This document shows, in pieces, positions 22,896-32,066 of a stretch of DNA of 32,908 nucleotides. The notes below the pieces were generated by a model. It was not told where the DNA came from and did not search any database. It saw nothing but the letters and a program-made list of their open reading frames with translations. Numbering within the stretch: position 1 is the first letter of the stretch; every line of letters starts with the position of its first letter. Source of the stretch: Gammaproteobacteria bacterium (GTDB lineage: Bacteria > Pseudomonadota > Gammaproteobacteria > Eutrophobiales > Eutrophobiaceae); assembly GCA_028281365.1 (NCBI GenBank), contig JANQJZ010000007.1, positions 1-32,908 on the forward strand. The letters run 5' to 3'. Made by a program: the position numbers and the translations under genes.

Positions 22896-24092
22896 ATGAC
22901 ACAAGCCAGCTTGCATAATACTATTAGTTCCCTGCCAGAGCCCGATGAACAGGCAATGAAACTAAGTTCTTTATTAAGTGACTCCATAAAATCCCTTATC
23001 GAAAAAAATAGTGGCAGTATAGGTTTTGATCGATATATGCAAGCATGCTTATACGAACCGGGACTTGGTTATTACTCTGCAGGTAGCCGTAAATTTGGGG
23101 CTGCCGGTGATTTTATTACTGCACCGGAACTTTCACCCTTGTTTTCAAGGTGTTTGGCTGCACAATGTGTGCAGGTACTAAATGATCAGAGTTCCGGGGT
23201 TATATTAGAGGTAGGGGCCGGCAGTGGGCGTATGGCTTGTGATATTTTGCTTGAAATGGAACAACAAAATATTTTGCCGGAAGAATATTGGATTCTTGAA
23301 GTTAGTGCTGATCTGATTGAACGTCAGAAACAGCTTGTTTCTGAGATTATTCCACAGCATCTAAACAGAATTAAATGGTTAGATAAATTACCAATAGAAA
23401 AATTTAATGGAATAATACTTGCCAATGAAGTTGTAGATGCCTTACCAATACGGCGATTCAATAAAGTTAATAATATTTTTTACGAATTAAAAGTAAAACA
23501 TTATGGCGATAGATTTGGCTGGACTAGTGATCAGGCTGATAAAGAATTAGTTAGTGCTATTGAGTTGTTAGAGGAAAAATATGGACCGTGGCCAGAAAAT
23601 TATTATTCGGAAATAAATTTGTTATTAGATGGGTGGGTTAAATCATTCAGCGATATTATTAAAAAAGGATTAATGTTAATAATTGATTACGGTTATCCCG
23701 GTTCGGATTATTATCATACTGAACGAGAAGACGGTACATTACTTTGTCATTACAGGCATCATGCCCATTCAGATCCGTTTTTATATCCTGGTTTGCAGGA
23801 CATAAGTAGCTCTGTCAATTTCACTGCATTGGCAGAAAGCGCAGATAGTAATGGTTTAAATGTTTGCGGATACACGACGCAGGCCTATTTTCTGATCGCA
23901 TGTGGTCTTGAAAAATTGATTGGTGATATAACTTCCAAAGACATAAAATCTCAGACCGAGATTGGCCATCAGGCAAGGAAGTTGACTTTACCTGAAGAAA
24001 TGGGTGAGAAATTTAAAGTGATGGCGTTATCGAAAAATTATACATCACCTTTATTAGGCTTTTCAGTCATGGATCAACGTGTGAGACTCTGA
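22896..24092 (+). CDS. SAM-dependent methyltransferase, MidA/NDUFAF7 family
   Basis: A 398-residue class I methyltransferase of the COG1565 (MidA, DUF185) family; the mitochondrial relative NDUFAF7 methylates a complex I subunit arginine. Family marks are 'FDRYMQACLYEPGLGYYS', 'GAAGDFITAPELSPLFSRCL', the SAM-binding 'LEVGAGSGRMACDIL', 'GIILANEVVDALPIRRF' and 'LIIDYGYPGSDYYH'. Its bacterial substrate is not established. An NDUFA9-like protein is encoded further right (26919-27884), but whether the two act together is not known. The gene diverges from the FolM-like gene across 66 bp. Confidence 0.9.
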   Translation: MTQASLHNTISSLPEPDEQAMKLSSLLSDSIKSLIEKNSGSIGFDRYMQACLYEPGLGYYSAGSRKFGAAGDFITAPELSPLFSRCLAAQCVQVLNDQSSGVILEVGAGSGRMACDILLEMEQQNILPEEYWILEVSADLIERQKQLVSEIIPQHLNRIKWLDKLPIEKFNGIILANEVVDALPIRRFNKVNNIFYELKVKHYGDRFGWTSDQADKELVSAIELLEEKYGPWPENYYSEINLLLDGWVKSFSDIIKKGLMLIIDYGYPGSDYYHTEREDGTLLCHYRHHAHSDPFLYPGLQDISSSVNFTALAESADSNGLNVCGYTTQAYFLIACGLEKLIGDITSKDIKSQTEIGHQARKLTLPEEMGEKFKVMALSKNYTSPLLGFSVMDQRVRL

Positions 24093-24099
24093 CTCTAAT

Positions 24100-24813
24100 A
24101 TGAGCTTATATCAATATATTCCGGTCGTACTACTAACGTTAATTATATCAGCTTGTAAAACCGGGGTTGTAAGGGAGAACAAGCCAGTTGAAGAAAGATC
24201 CGGAATATCGAACCTTGCCAAAACAGATGTTGATAATGTACTAGATATCCACATCCGTGAGTCAAGGCGTTTATTAAAAGAGCTTATGGTTAAACTTTAT
24301 AAGCGTAATCCACGTGAATTGAAAAAATCAGAACTAATATTACCCGAAGAACATCTTGTAAGGTTATTTGATCTTGAACATGACTGGAATTTCCCCGAAT
24401 TGGAAGGCAAACATGACACTGATGTTATTAAACTGACATTTAGTGATGAATATAAAGGCGATCGCGTTTTCTCATTTATAGCAGGTTTATTGTCGATGAT
24501 CATGAAATCTTATAATTATCAGTCAGAATTTTTCATGTTTGATTCAGTCGACCCACAAAAACTTTATAATAGTGCTCGAAATATTGAAATCGCTGCCTGG
24601 AAATTGGGGAATAACCTGGATTCTCATGGTGAGTTGTTTTTATACAGCAACTCTTTACCGAACGAGGATGTTGTAAATTTGAGTTATGAACGCCTATTTG
24701 GCAAATTAATTGCGACCCAGGATAATATTGCAATAATTATTGCGGGTAAAAAGAATCGAACTATAAAAACTGTAATACAAAAAATGGCCACCGCTATTTT
24801 TTTGCCTATATAA
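24100..24813 (+). CDS. Unknown lipoprotein
   Basis: A 237-residue protein I do not recognise. The N-terminus 'YIPVVLLTLIISACKTG' is a lipoprotein signal with C19 as the lipidated residue. Charged helical segments follow ('RESRRLLKELMVKLYKRNPRELKKSE', about 53-78), then 'DRVFSFIAGLLSMIMKSYNYQSEFFMFDSVDP' (about 121-152), which has a possible membrane-associating stretch. It begins 7 bp after the methyltransferase stop and ends 16 bp before uppP, so the three genes probably share a transcript. No function can be suggested beyond an envelope location. Confidence 0.75.
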   Translation: MSLYQYIPVVLLTLIISACKTGVVRENKPVEERSGISNLAKTDVDNVLDIHIRESRRLLKELMVKLYKRNPRELKKSELILPEEHLVRLFDLEHDWNFPELEGKHDTDVIKLTFSDEYKGDRVFSFIAGLLSMIMKSYNYQSEFFMFDSVDPQKLYNSARNIEIAAWKLGNNLDSHGELFLYSNSLPNEDVVNLSYERLFGKLIATQDNIAIIIAGKKNRTIKTVIQKMATAIFLPI

Positions 24814-24829
24814 TTTTCTGGAATAACCA

Positions 24830-25630
24830 TTGGACCTGATACATCTCATCATACTGGCATTGATTCAGGGTATAACCGAGTTTTTACCTGTATCGAGTTC
24901 GGCACATCTTATTCTCGTTCCTGTATTAACCGAATGGCAGGATCAGGGTTTGGCTATAGATGTTGCTGCACATCTGGGAAGTTTGTTTGCTGTTATTTTT
25001 TATTTCAGAAAAGATATTGCTCGTATATTAATTGCCGGTATTGAATCTATCTCAAAACAAAAGATTGATAATATTGACAGTAAACTTTTTTGGTATCTGG
25101 TATTGGCAAGTATCCCGGTCTTGGTAACAGGATTTATATTTAGAGATTTTATTTCCACGTATCTACGTGAGCCATTGGTTATTGCAAGTACATCTATCGG
25201 TTTCGGTTTATTGCTATGGTATGCAGACGTTTATGGCAAACGAATCCGTCGATTAGAGTCTTTATCAATTGGCGACGTCATAATTATAGGGATTGCACAG
25301 GTATTTGCATTAATTCCCGGTACGTCTCGATCAGGTATCACAATAACAGCAGGTCTGTTATTGGGCCTGGACAGGGTGAATGCAGCACGATTTTCTTTCC
25401 TTATGTCCATACCAATTATATTTATTGCCGGTGCGTATGAAACTGTAAAACTAATACAGGCTGGCACAGGTATGGATATATTTAATTTTATTTTTACCAC
25501 GTTCTTATCAGCAATAAGCGCATTTGCTGCGATACATTACTTCCTGCGATTTATTGACAGAATTGGAATGTTGCCGTTTGTAATCTACCGGGTAATCCTC
25601 GGAGTAGTACTAATCTTTATTTTTATTTAA
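24830..25630 (+). CDS. uppP: Undecaprenyl-diphosphatase UppP (BacA)
   Basis: An inner-membrane phosphatase that recycles undecaprenyl diphosphate for peptidoglycan and other polymers. The 266 residues have about eight hydrophobic segments. Both catalytic motifs are intact: '[18 protein letters not shown]' near the N-terminus and '[21 protein letters not shown]' in the second half, plus '[12 protein letters not shown]'. The start is TTG at 24830 with GGA 8 nt upstream, and it gives the normal family N-terminus. Its last 21 bp overlap the 3' end of the convergent cca gene. Confidence 0.94.
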   Translation: MDLIHLIILALIQGITEFLPVSSSAHLILVPVLTEWQDQGLAIDVAAHLGSLFAVIFYFRKDIARILIAGIESISKQKIDNIDSKLFWYLVLASIPVLVTGFIFRDFISTYLREPLVIASTSIGFGLLLWYADVYGKRIRRLESLSIGDVIIIGIAQVFALIPGTSRSGITITAGLLLGLDRVNAARFSFLMSIPIIFIAGAYETVKLIQAGTGMDIFNFIFTTFLSAISAFAAIHYFLRFIDRIGMLPFVIYRVILGVVLIFIFI

Positions 25631-26830
25631 AAATAGTTCTATATTTTTTATCTGTTGTTTTTTTATTTCCTGTCCAAGTTTTTTCCCTTCCAGTCCCTTG
25701 CCCTGTAGTGAACTCCCATCAACAGAATTTGCTGCGTCTAGTGCTTTTTGAAAATATTCAGTTTGTGGGTAGTCTCTATTTTCGAAACCTGCGCGTCCCC
25801 GCGCATCTGCTTCACATGCAATTAAAAATTGTTGAAAGCGTTCAGGTCTTCTAAAAGCATCAAGTTGCTCGAGCTTTTTTAAAATTGTCTCAGGTTTCAT
25901 TTCCTGTATACGGTGACAATCGAGATGAAATTTTGATACACAATTTGCAAGTTCACGATATTTGTTTGGAATGCGATAACGCCTACAAAGTTTATCTATT
26001 AATTTTACGCCACGATTTTCGTGGCCATGGTGGTTGGGTAATTTATCTTTCGGTGTGGTCCCTTTACCCAGATCATGTACTAATACGGAAAAGCGTACCA
26101 TAGTGTCATCGGTTAAGCGTGTCGATTGGTTTAAACTCATGATAGTGTGTAAGCCGGTATCAATTTCGGGATGATAAATTTCAGGTTGGGGAACACCAAA
26201 TAATGCTTCGATTTCAGGAAACAATTTTGCCAAAGCATTACATGAACGTAATACAAGAATAAATCTTGCAGGATAATTACCTGATAGTGCTTTTTCCAAT
26301 TCTGTCCAAACACGTTCTGGCACCAATGAATCCAGTTCATCAGAATCTGAAATTTCTTTTAACAATGACATGGTTTCAGGAGCCACTTTGAAACCAAATA
26401 GCGCAGCAAATCGTGCCACACGTAATACTCTTAGAGGATCTTCAATAAAAGCTGGTGATACATGACGTAGTATTCCTTCCTGTAGATCTGATTGACCACC
26501 ATACGGATCTATTAGTTTGCCGTTTTCATCTTCAGCAATAGCATTGATGGTAAGATCCCTGCGTTTTAGGTCTTCTTCCAGGGTTACTTCAGGTGAAGTA
26601 TGAAAAGTAAACCCCTTGTATCCCTTACCGGATTTTCGTTCAGTTCGTGCCAGCGCGTATTCTTCTTTACTTTCCGGATGTAAGAAAACCGGGAAATCAT
26701 TACCAACAGCCTTGAAACCGTTTTCGATCATTTCTTCTGGTGTCGTCCCGACGACAACCCAATCACGATCCTTGACTGTAAGTCCTAAAAGTTTGTCCCG
26801 TACTGCACCGCCAACTAGATATGTCTGCAT
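25610..26830 (-). CDS. cca: CCA-adding tRNA nucleotidyltransferase
   Basis: Adds or repairs the 3' CCA of tRNAs. The 406 residues are of the gammaproteobacterial class II type with an HD domain (E. coli 412). The N-terminus has '[13 protein letters not shown]', 'DRDWVVVG', '[19 protein letters not shown]', and '[15 protein letters not shown]'. The middle has '[16 protein letters not shown]', and the HD domain reads '[15 protein letters not shown]...HHGHE'. Both tRNA genes in this window encode CCA, so repair may be its main job. The 3' end overlaps uppP by 21 bp. It lies downstream of slt and the NDUFA9-like gene on the same strand. Confidence 0.95.
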   Translation of the reverse strand: MQTYLVGGAVRDKLLGLTVKDRDWVVVGTTPEEMIENGFKAVGNDFPVFLHPESKEEYALARTERKSGKGYKGFTFHTSPEVTLEEDLKRRDLTINAIAEDENGKLIDPYGGQSDLQEGILRHVSPAFIEDPLRVLRVARFAALFGFKVAPETMSLLKEISDSDELDSLVPERVWTELEKALSGNYPARFILVLRSCNALAKLFPEIEALFGVPQPEIYHPEIDTGLHTIMSLNQSTRLTDDTMVRFSVLVHDLGKGTTPKDKLPNHHGHENRGVKLIDKLCRRYRIPNKYRELANCVSKFHLDCHRIQEMKPETILKKLEQLDAFRRPERFQQFLIACEADARGRAGFENRDYPQTEYFQKALDAANSVDGSSLQGKGLEGKKLGQEIKKQQIKNIELFLNKNKD

Positions 26831-26918
26831 ATTACCTAAATAAAGTTATCTGTTGGTTAAATATCTTGCCTTCGTTCAATGTGAGCAACAAGTTTATTTG
26901 ATGAGAAATTATACTGGT

Positions 26919-27884
26919 CTATTGCCGTCTGGAGGCACTACGAAAAATTGAATAATTAGAACGAAAGTCTTTTCTTTTTAAGTACCGGGGCACGATGGAT
27001 TCGATAGGCATTGTTTCGATACCAGACCTTGCCAGGTCATGGCTCTCGCAAATACTATCTGTTTTTGCAGAAAGGTAATTATCTGTTGAAAAGGGCTTGC
27101 CAGGAACAAAATCAAAAATTGTCGCTTGTATCCGGGACAGGATATCGTTCAATGGAATAATGGTTCTGTTTAGATCCATCACATTTGCTGTGTATTCAAC
27201 GAGTTCCTTCAGACTATAAACTTTCGGACCACATAATTGATATTTTTTATCATAACTTTCCGGATCAGTTAATGACCGGACCATAATTTCTACAACATCA
27301 AGGACATATATTGGTGCAAATTTTGTGTCATGACAGGCCAGGGGAAAGAATAACGGTGAAATCTTTAACAGGTTAGCAAAGCGATTAAAAAAACTATCAT
27401 CTCTACCAAAAATCACAGAAGGTCTGAAGCTGGTAACATTTAATCCGGATGTATTGGAATGTAATATGTTTTCCGCTTTACCTTTTGTACGAAGGTAGTG
27501 GCTTTTACCGTTTTCGGCATCTGCATTCAGGGCACTCATCTGCAATAATCGTTTAATTCCATTTTTTTCACATGCGTGCAGAAGTTTTTCTACCAGACTA
27601 ACATGAACATGTTCAAAACCACTTCCATTGTTTCCTTTTTCATTAAGTATTCCGACCAGGTTTATGACAACATCACAATCCGAGGTTTGCTGTTCGAGCT
27701 GGTTTGGATCATGAATATTCGTTTCTACCAAATCGAGTTCGGGTAACAAAATAAGATTATCCCGGTTATATTCCCTGTTACGAGTCAGTACCTTGAGTTT
27801 ATATCCTTCACGAGCGAGACGATTACATAGTGAATGACCAACAAAACCTGTCCCACCCAGTATAGCTATACGATTAATTAACAT
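26919..27884 (-). CDS. NAD(P)-binding NDUFA9-like protein
   Basis: A 321-residue extended SDR/NmrA-type protein of the group named for complex I subunit NDUFA9. The N-terminal dinucleotide motif is 'ILGGTGFVGHSLCNRLAREG'. 'DVVINLVGILNE', 'QMSALNADAENGKSHYLRTKGKAE' (about 115-138), 'SFRPSVIFGRDDSFFNRFANLL' (about 151-172) and 'YQLCGPKVYSLKELV' are characteristic of that group. The catalytic Tyr/Lys pair is in 'YLRTKGKAE'. Bacterial roles are uncertain. The start codon lies inside the end of slt (11-bp overlap), so translation is coupled. Confidence 0.85.
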   Translation of the reverse strand: MLINRIAILGGTGFVGHSLCNRLAREGYKLKVLTRNREYNRDNLILLPELDLVETNIHDPNQLEQQTSDCDVVINLVGILNEKGNNGSGFEHVHVSLVEKLLHACEKNGIKRLLQMSALNADAENGKSHYLRTKGKAENILHSNTSGLNVTSFRPSVIFGRDDSFFNRFANLLKISPLFFPLACHDTKFAPIYVLDVVEIMVRSLTDPESYDKKYQLCGPKVYSLKELVEYTANVMDLNRTIIPLNDILSRIQATIFDFVPGKPFSTDNYLSAKTDSICESHDLARSGIETMPIESIVPRYLKRKDFRSNYSIFRSASRRQ

Positions 27885-29916
27885 GTCTGTTATCCGAAAT
27901 CTTAACAGCAGTACAGCTTAAATTGGCCACGAGATTTTTCTTTCTGGATATGACTAAAGCCATTCTTTCTTTAATAGGCTTAATTTTCGATTGTAAACGC
28001 CAGTCATAGATGTTGGCGAAATAAAGTACACGTCGGACATATTTGCGAGTTTCATTGAATGGAATTTGTTCAATCCAGACATCAGGCTCTTCACAACCGG
28101 TTTTGGGTAGCCATTTTAAAACACGATGTGGTCCTGCATTATAGGCTGCAGTAGCCAGCACCATATTCCCTTTAAATTTATCCAGCATTTGTTTCATGTA
28201 AGCACTACCAATCGGTATATTGGTTTCTGCCCGTTTTAGTTTGTGGGTTTTAAATCCGTTTAAGCCAATTCTTTTAGCGGTAACTCTCCCGGTTGCAGGC
28301 ATAACCTGCATCAGGCCCAATGCACCTGCAGGTGATCTGACATCTTCAATAAAAGCACTTTCAGCACGTACCAGACCATATACCCAACTGGGATCAAGAT
28401 TACGTTTTTTGGAATATTTATCTAATAATTCATTAAAAAGAATCGGGAAACGTAATACAAGATCGTCATATGCTTTTGCACGGCTCATAGTAAATATAGC
28501 ACGATCATGCCAGCCCCATTGGCTTGCGACAGCAGCGGCCATTTGCATTTGATATGTTGTCATTTTATTTAATGCATGGTGCCATTCACGTCTTGCCTGG
28601 TGTGACATATTTAATTTAAAAAATTCATAGGCACGTTTAATTGCCGGAAGAGATTCTATTCGAGAGAATTCTTCTTTATTTTCCGGTAATGGGTAATGAT
28701 TCATTCTGTAGGGCGAATTACTTTTATCTGCGGCAAGAAAGCCGTAATAGTCTCTTTCTTTAGCCAATTCACTAAAAATTTCATTAGCCTTTTCAATATC
28801 ACCCGTTTCTTCCAGAGAGCGTGCATGCCAGTAACGCCAGCGTAAATCGATATCAATTACAGGAGGTAGTCCAATGGTCCATTTTCTTAATAAAGGCCAG
28901 TCTTGATTTGCCAGTGCAGTTCGCAAACGATAATGAAAGACTTCTTCGTTAACGTGATAATTATCAATTTGATCGAGTAATTGAGCCGCTAATTTACTTT
29001 TACTTTTTGCTGCTCTTACTGCCAATGTACGTTCTATTTCAGCAATATCACCCGATGTAAAGGAATAATGATCCTGCAGTGACTCTAACCTTTTTAATGC
29101 TTTGGCAATATCCTGTCTAGCAAGACGTAATATCCCGTGAATTAATATCTCTCTACCAATCGGTGTGTCTTCAATGTTTGGCTTATTAGTATACTTATAG
29201 GGATTATTGTGAATTTGAATCCATTTTTTTGCCAGTTTGCGATTTTCCGCACCAAGTTTTTGAGACAGGTAATTAGCCAGACTAATTTGTGAATTTTGCA
29301 TTGATAACCGTATGCGTTCCCAAACCAAATCGTTTGTCATGAGCTCACTTTTATAAAGTAATGCAAAAGCTGGATCACATTGTGGCGGTAATGATTTACC
29401 GGTTAACCATATCGTTCTGATATCTTCCAGTAAAAAAGTTTTATTGTTCGTTTTTATTCTTGCCTGCAATTGATAACATTGCATCGTTGTATCTTTTTGT
29501 TGCGTATAGTTATCTAGAAATGTTTGCCAATGTCCACGTTTTACAAGCAATTTTAACCATGATGTCCGTAAACTTTCGGTAACAGGTAAATTAGAATATC
29601 GTTTCAGGAAATCAATAACTTCATCATTTTTTACTTTCCAGAGCCGTTTACGCAAATAGCTATAACGTAAATAAGGGTAGAGGGGATAGTCCTTTAATGT
29701 ATTTGCAATCTTGCCGAATGTTTTAAATTGTTTTCTGTCCAGGGCTTTGCTTGCTGCGAGATAATCTTTACGTTGTGCTTCAATCGATTTTGCATTAGCT
29801 GGGGATGTATGAATACCCGTGAGGAACAAAATAGAAAGCAAGAGAAAACCACACTGTCGTGACAGGCAGCTTGAATATAATGTTCTTCCCGCTTTAGGTT
29901 CGGTTGTAAAAAACAT
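27874..29916 (-). CDS. slt: Soluble lytic murein transglycosylase Slt
   Basis: Cleaves the peptidoglycan MurNAc-GlcNAc bond to make 1,6-anhydro ends in the periplasm. A signal sequence ends near 'SPANA'. A long alpha-helical superhelix of about 450 residues follows, and then the catalytic domain with 'YGLVRAESAFIEDVRSPAGA' (catalytic Glu about residue 519), 'LGLMQVMPATG' and 'LATAAYNAGPHRVLKWLP'. The frame opens with TTG-GTG-TTG-ATG; I chose the ATG at 29916 (680 residues), but TTG at 29925 is possible. Length is close to E. coli Slt70 (645). Confidence 0.92.
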   Translation of the reverse strand: MFFTTEPKAGRTLYSSCLSRQCGFLLLSILFLTGIHTSPANAKSIEAQRKDYLAASKALDRKQFKTFGKIANTLKDYPLYPYLRYSYLRKRLWKVKNDEVIDFLKRYSNLPVTESLRTSWLKLLVKRGHWQTFLDNYTQQKDTTMQCYQLQARIKTNNKTFLLEDIRTIWLTGKSLPPQCDPAFALLYKSELMTNDLVWERIRLSMQNSQISLANYLSQKLGAENRKLAKKWIQIHNNPYKYTNKPNIEDTPIGREILIHGILRLARQDIAKALKRLESLQDHYSFTSGDIAEIERTLAVRAAKSKSKLAAQLLDQIDNYHVNEEVFHYRLRTALANQDWPLLRKWTIGLPPVIDIDLRWRYWHARSLEETGDIEKANEIFSELAKERDYYGFLAADKSNSPYRMNHYPLPENKEEFSRIESLPAIKRAYEFFKLNMSHQARREWHHALNKMTTYQMQMAAAVASQWGWHDRAIFTMSRAKAYDDLVLRFPILFNELLDKYSKKRNLDPSWVYGLVRAESAFIEDVRSPAGALGLMQVMPATGRVTAKRIGLNGFKTHKLKRAETNIPIGSAYMKQMLDKFKGNMVLATAAYNAGPHRVLKWLPKTGCEEPDVWIEQIPFNETRKYVRRVLYFANIYDWRLQSKIKPIKERMALVISRKKNLVANLSCTAVKISDNRHVN

Positions 29917-30044
29917 CAACACCAAATTATTATCTTAATTAAAGGAATTGTCCTTATTTCAACACGTTTTCGCAATAGTTTTATCCAGATTAAAAACATC
30001 AGGAACTGACCATACTTTATAAAGAAATCTCGGTAAAATAGCTT

Positions 30045-30854
30045 ATGCTCTCTGAATTAACTTTAATGATAATAATTGCCTATGCAGTGGCTGGTGTTTT
30101 TGCAGGTCTCATAGGGGGTATGTTGGGTTTAGGCGGGGGGATAGTTATTGTCCCTATCCTGCATTATTTATTTACTCAGCAAGACTTTCCAACGGTGACA
30201 TTAATGCATGTGGCTGTAACAACATCACTTGCAACAATAATAATTACGTCAATATCTGCAACATATGCACACCATCGTAAAAAAGCTGTGTTATGGCCAG
30301 TCGTTTTTCGATTCGCTCCAGGCATACTTGTTGGTGCTGGTTTAGGTGCAATTTTGGCTGACTCGCTATCAAGTGATTTGTTACGTATCACTTTTGGTAT
30401 TTTTGAGATTTTGGTAGCTATTCAAATTGCATTTAAGTTAAAACCTGAAGCGAAAATGTCATTACCTGGCACGAAAGGATTGGCAGGTTCGGGAGTTGGA
30501 ATCGGGTTATGCTCAACATTGTTAGGTATTGGTGGTGGTACATTAACAGTACCGTTTTTGCTTTGGTGTAATGTTCATATCCGAAATGCTGTTGCCATTT
30601 CTTCAGCTTGTGGATTTCCCATAGCTTTGGCAGGGACTACCGCAATGATAATTGCAGGTTGGAATGAAATTGATTTACCGGAAAATTCATTCGGGTATTT
30701 GTATTGGCCTGCCGCACTGATTATTGTGGCGGTGACCGTTATTTTTGCACCGCTTGGTGCCAGGCTGGCGCATTATTTACCCGTCAAGACTTTAAAACGT
30801 TTATTTGCAGTTATACTTGTAATAGTAGGAGTTCGAATGTTGATGCAGGGGTAA
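30045..30854 (+). CDS. TauE/SafE (TSUP) family permease
   Basis: A 269-residue inner-membrane transporter of the TauE/SafE family with about eight hydrophobic segments. Both repeat motifs are present: 'GVFAGLIGGMLGLGGGIVIVPIL' at about 17-39 and 'GSGVGIGLCSTLLGIGGGTLTVPFLLWCNV' at about 148-177. Members export sulfite, sulfoacetate or other small anions, and some are tied to sulfur metabolism; the substrate here cannot be read. Its stop is 2 nt before the ATG of the CULT-domain gene, so the pair is likely translated in a coupled way. Confidence 0.9.
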   Translation: MLSELTLMIIIAYAVAGVFAGLIGGMLGLGGGIVIVPILHYLFTQQDFPTVTLMHVAVTTSLATIIITSISATYAHHRKKAVLWPVVFRFAPGILVGAGLGAILADSLSSDLLRITFGIFEILVAIQIAFKLKPEAKMSLPGTKGLAGSGVGIGLCSTLLGIGGGTLTVPFLLWCNVHIRNAVAISSACGFPIALAGTTAMIIAGWNEIDLPENSFGYLYWPAALIIVAVTVIFAPLGARLAHYLPVKTLKRLFAVILVIVGVRMLMQG

Positions 30855-30856
30855 TC

Positions 30857-31258
30857 ATGACATCACTGGTTTGGGGACATTACTGGTTTAAGAAAACAGA
30901 TCTTTTAACAGATCCGCAAGCTGAACAGGAAAACTCAGTTGAATCTGAACAGACTAAAAAATTATTTTGTCATGTATGCAAACATCATATAACTGATTTG
31001 GATCAAGCTATTTCCATTAATAATTCTCATACGCATACATTTACTAACCCTGCCGGTTATACTTATACAATCAATTGTTTTCGCTCTGCCACTGGTTGTT
31101 TGACAGTTGGTGACCCTACTAATGAATTTACCTGGTTTGGTGGTTATGAATGGCAAATTGCATTGTGTCAATCATGTAAGGAGCAGTTAGGTTGGTTATT
31201 TACTAATGATAATGAGTTCTATGCACTAATTAATGATCGATTAACTCATGTCCCCTGA
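30857..31258 (+). CDS. CULT-domain protein, bacterial cereblon-like
   Basis: A 133-residue protein consisting almost wholly of a CULT domain, the thalidomide-binding domain of human cereblon. It compares well with the Magnetospirillum single-domain protein MsCI4. The zinc cysteines are C38-x2-C41 ('FCHVC') and C104-x2-C107 ('LCQSC'). The aromatic cage is W93 ('FTWF'), W99 ('YEW') and W113 ('LGWLF'), with the same spacing (6, then 14) as the MsCI4 cage W79, W85 and W99. N64 ('TNPAG') matches MsCI4 N50. The physiological ligand of bacterial CULT proteins is unknown. The frame opens at 30704, but the upstream part lies inside the permease; the ATG at 30857 fits the family. Confidence 0.88.
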   Translation: MTSLVWGHYWFKKTDLLTDPQAEQENSVESEQTKKLFCHVCKHHITDLDQAISINNSHTHTFTNPAGYTYTINCFRSATGCLTVGDPTNEFTWFGGYEWQIALCQSCKEQLGWLFTNDNEFYALINDRLTHVP

Positions 31259-31358
31259 AGTGAGGGTTTGTAGGAGAATCCAGTTACAAAAGAAACTAGT
31301 ATGAAAAACAGTGAAACAGCAAGTTCTTTTGAGTAATAACTAACAATACACCAAGGGT

Positions 31359-31778
31359 ATGACAGTAATTCAAAAAACACTAAGTTTTAATACGCGGCCG
31401 AGACAAACACTGGAGTTTACCGGTGATGTGCAACAGGCCGTTTCTAACAGCGTGATACAACAGGGTCTTTGTCATTTATTTATTCAGCATACCAGTGCTT
31501 CTCTCATGTTATGTGAAAATGCAGACCCTGATGTTCGTGTAGATCTGGAAACCTTTATGCAAAATATTGCACCTGATGGTGATCCTATGTTTTGTCATAC
31601 AACGGAAGGGCCGGACGATATGCCGGCTCATGTCAGGACATTAATTACTAATGTCAGTCTCACAATCCCGGTTGCATCATCACGTTGTCAACTCGGTACC
31701 TGGCAGGGCATATATTTGTGGGAACATCGGACCAGTCCACATTGTCGTAAAGTAATCATGACACTTTATGGAGAATAA
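31359..31778 (+). CDS. yjbQ: YjbQ/UPF0047 family protein
   Basis: A 139-residue single-domain protein of the YjbQ (UPF0047) family, annotated in many genomes as a secondary thiamine-phosphate synthase on the basis of E. coli YjbQ activity. The conserved centre is 'LFIQHTSASLMLCENADPDVRVDLE', running from about 45 to 69. 'GPDDMPAHVRTLIT' and 'LGTWQGIYLWEHR' complete the signature with the conserved His residues and the E-H-R end. It lies 100 bp after the CULT gene and 1 nt before the DUF427 start, so it is probably cotranscribed with the latter. Confidence 0.9.
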   Translation: MTVIQKTLSFNTRPRQTLEFTGDVQQAVSNSVIQQGLCHLFIQHTSASLMLCENADPDVRVDLETFMQNIAPDGDPMFCHTTEGPDDMPAHVRTLITNVSLTIPVASSRCQLGTWQGIYLWEHRTSPHCRKVIMTLYGE

Positions 31779-31779
31779 A

Positions 31780-32064
31780 ATGGGAAAGGCAATATGGAAT
31801 GGAGCAGTATTGGCAGAAAGTGAAAACTATGAAGCAGTAGAAGGTAATATCTATTTTCCACCTGATTCAATCAACAAGGACTATTTCAAAGACAGTGATA
31901 CACACTCAACTTGCCCCTGGAAGGGTGAGGCCAGTTACTATGATATCCAAGTGGATGGAAAAACTAATAAAGATGCGGCCTGGTACTATCCCGAGCCAAA
32001 AGAAAAGGCAGAAAAGATAAAAAATCACATTGCTTTTTGGAAAGGTGTGGAAGTTACAGGGTAA
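31780..32064 (+). CDS. DUF427-domain protein
   Basis: A 94-residue beta-rich protein of the DUF427 family, function unknown. It has 'IWNGAVLAESENYEAVEGNIYFPPDSI', running from about 5 to 31, then 'DTHSTCPWKGEASYYDI' and 'NKDAAWYYPEPK', which are the family hallmarks. The frame also contains an ATG at 31768 inside yjbQ, but the ATG at 31780 has GGAG 6 nt upstream and gives the normal family start. It ends 2 bp before the stop of the convergent uracil-DNA-glycosylase-like gene. Confidence 0.88.
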   Translation: MGKAIWNGAVLAESENYEAVEGNIYFPPDSINKDYFKDSDTHSTCPWKGEASYYDIQVDGKTNKDAAWYYPEPKEKAEKIKNHIAFWKGVEVTG

Positions 32065-32066
32065 AC

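Noticed and set aside
29941-29954. AAGGA-ATTG-TCCTT hairpin between slt and the TSUP permease
   Set aside because: A 5-bp AT-rich stem is expected by chance and lacks a T-tract.
30704-30856. Extended N-terminus for the CULT protein overlapping the TSUP permease
   Set aside because: The extension is the out-of-frame shadow of the permease 3' end; the ATG at 30857 fits CULT family length.
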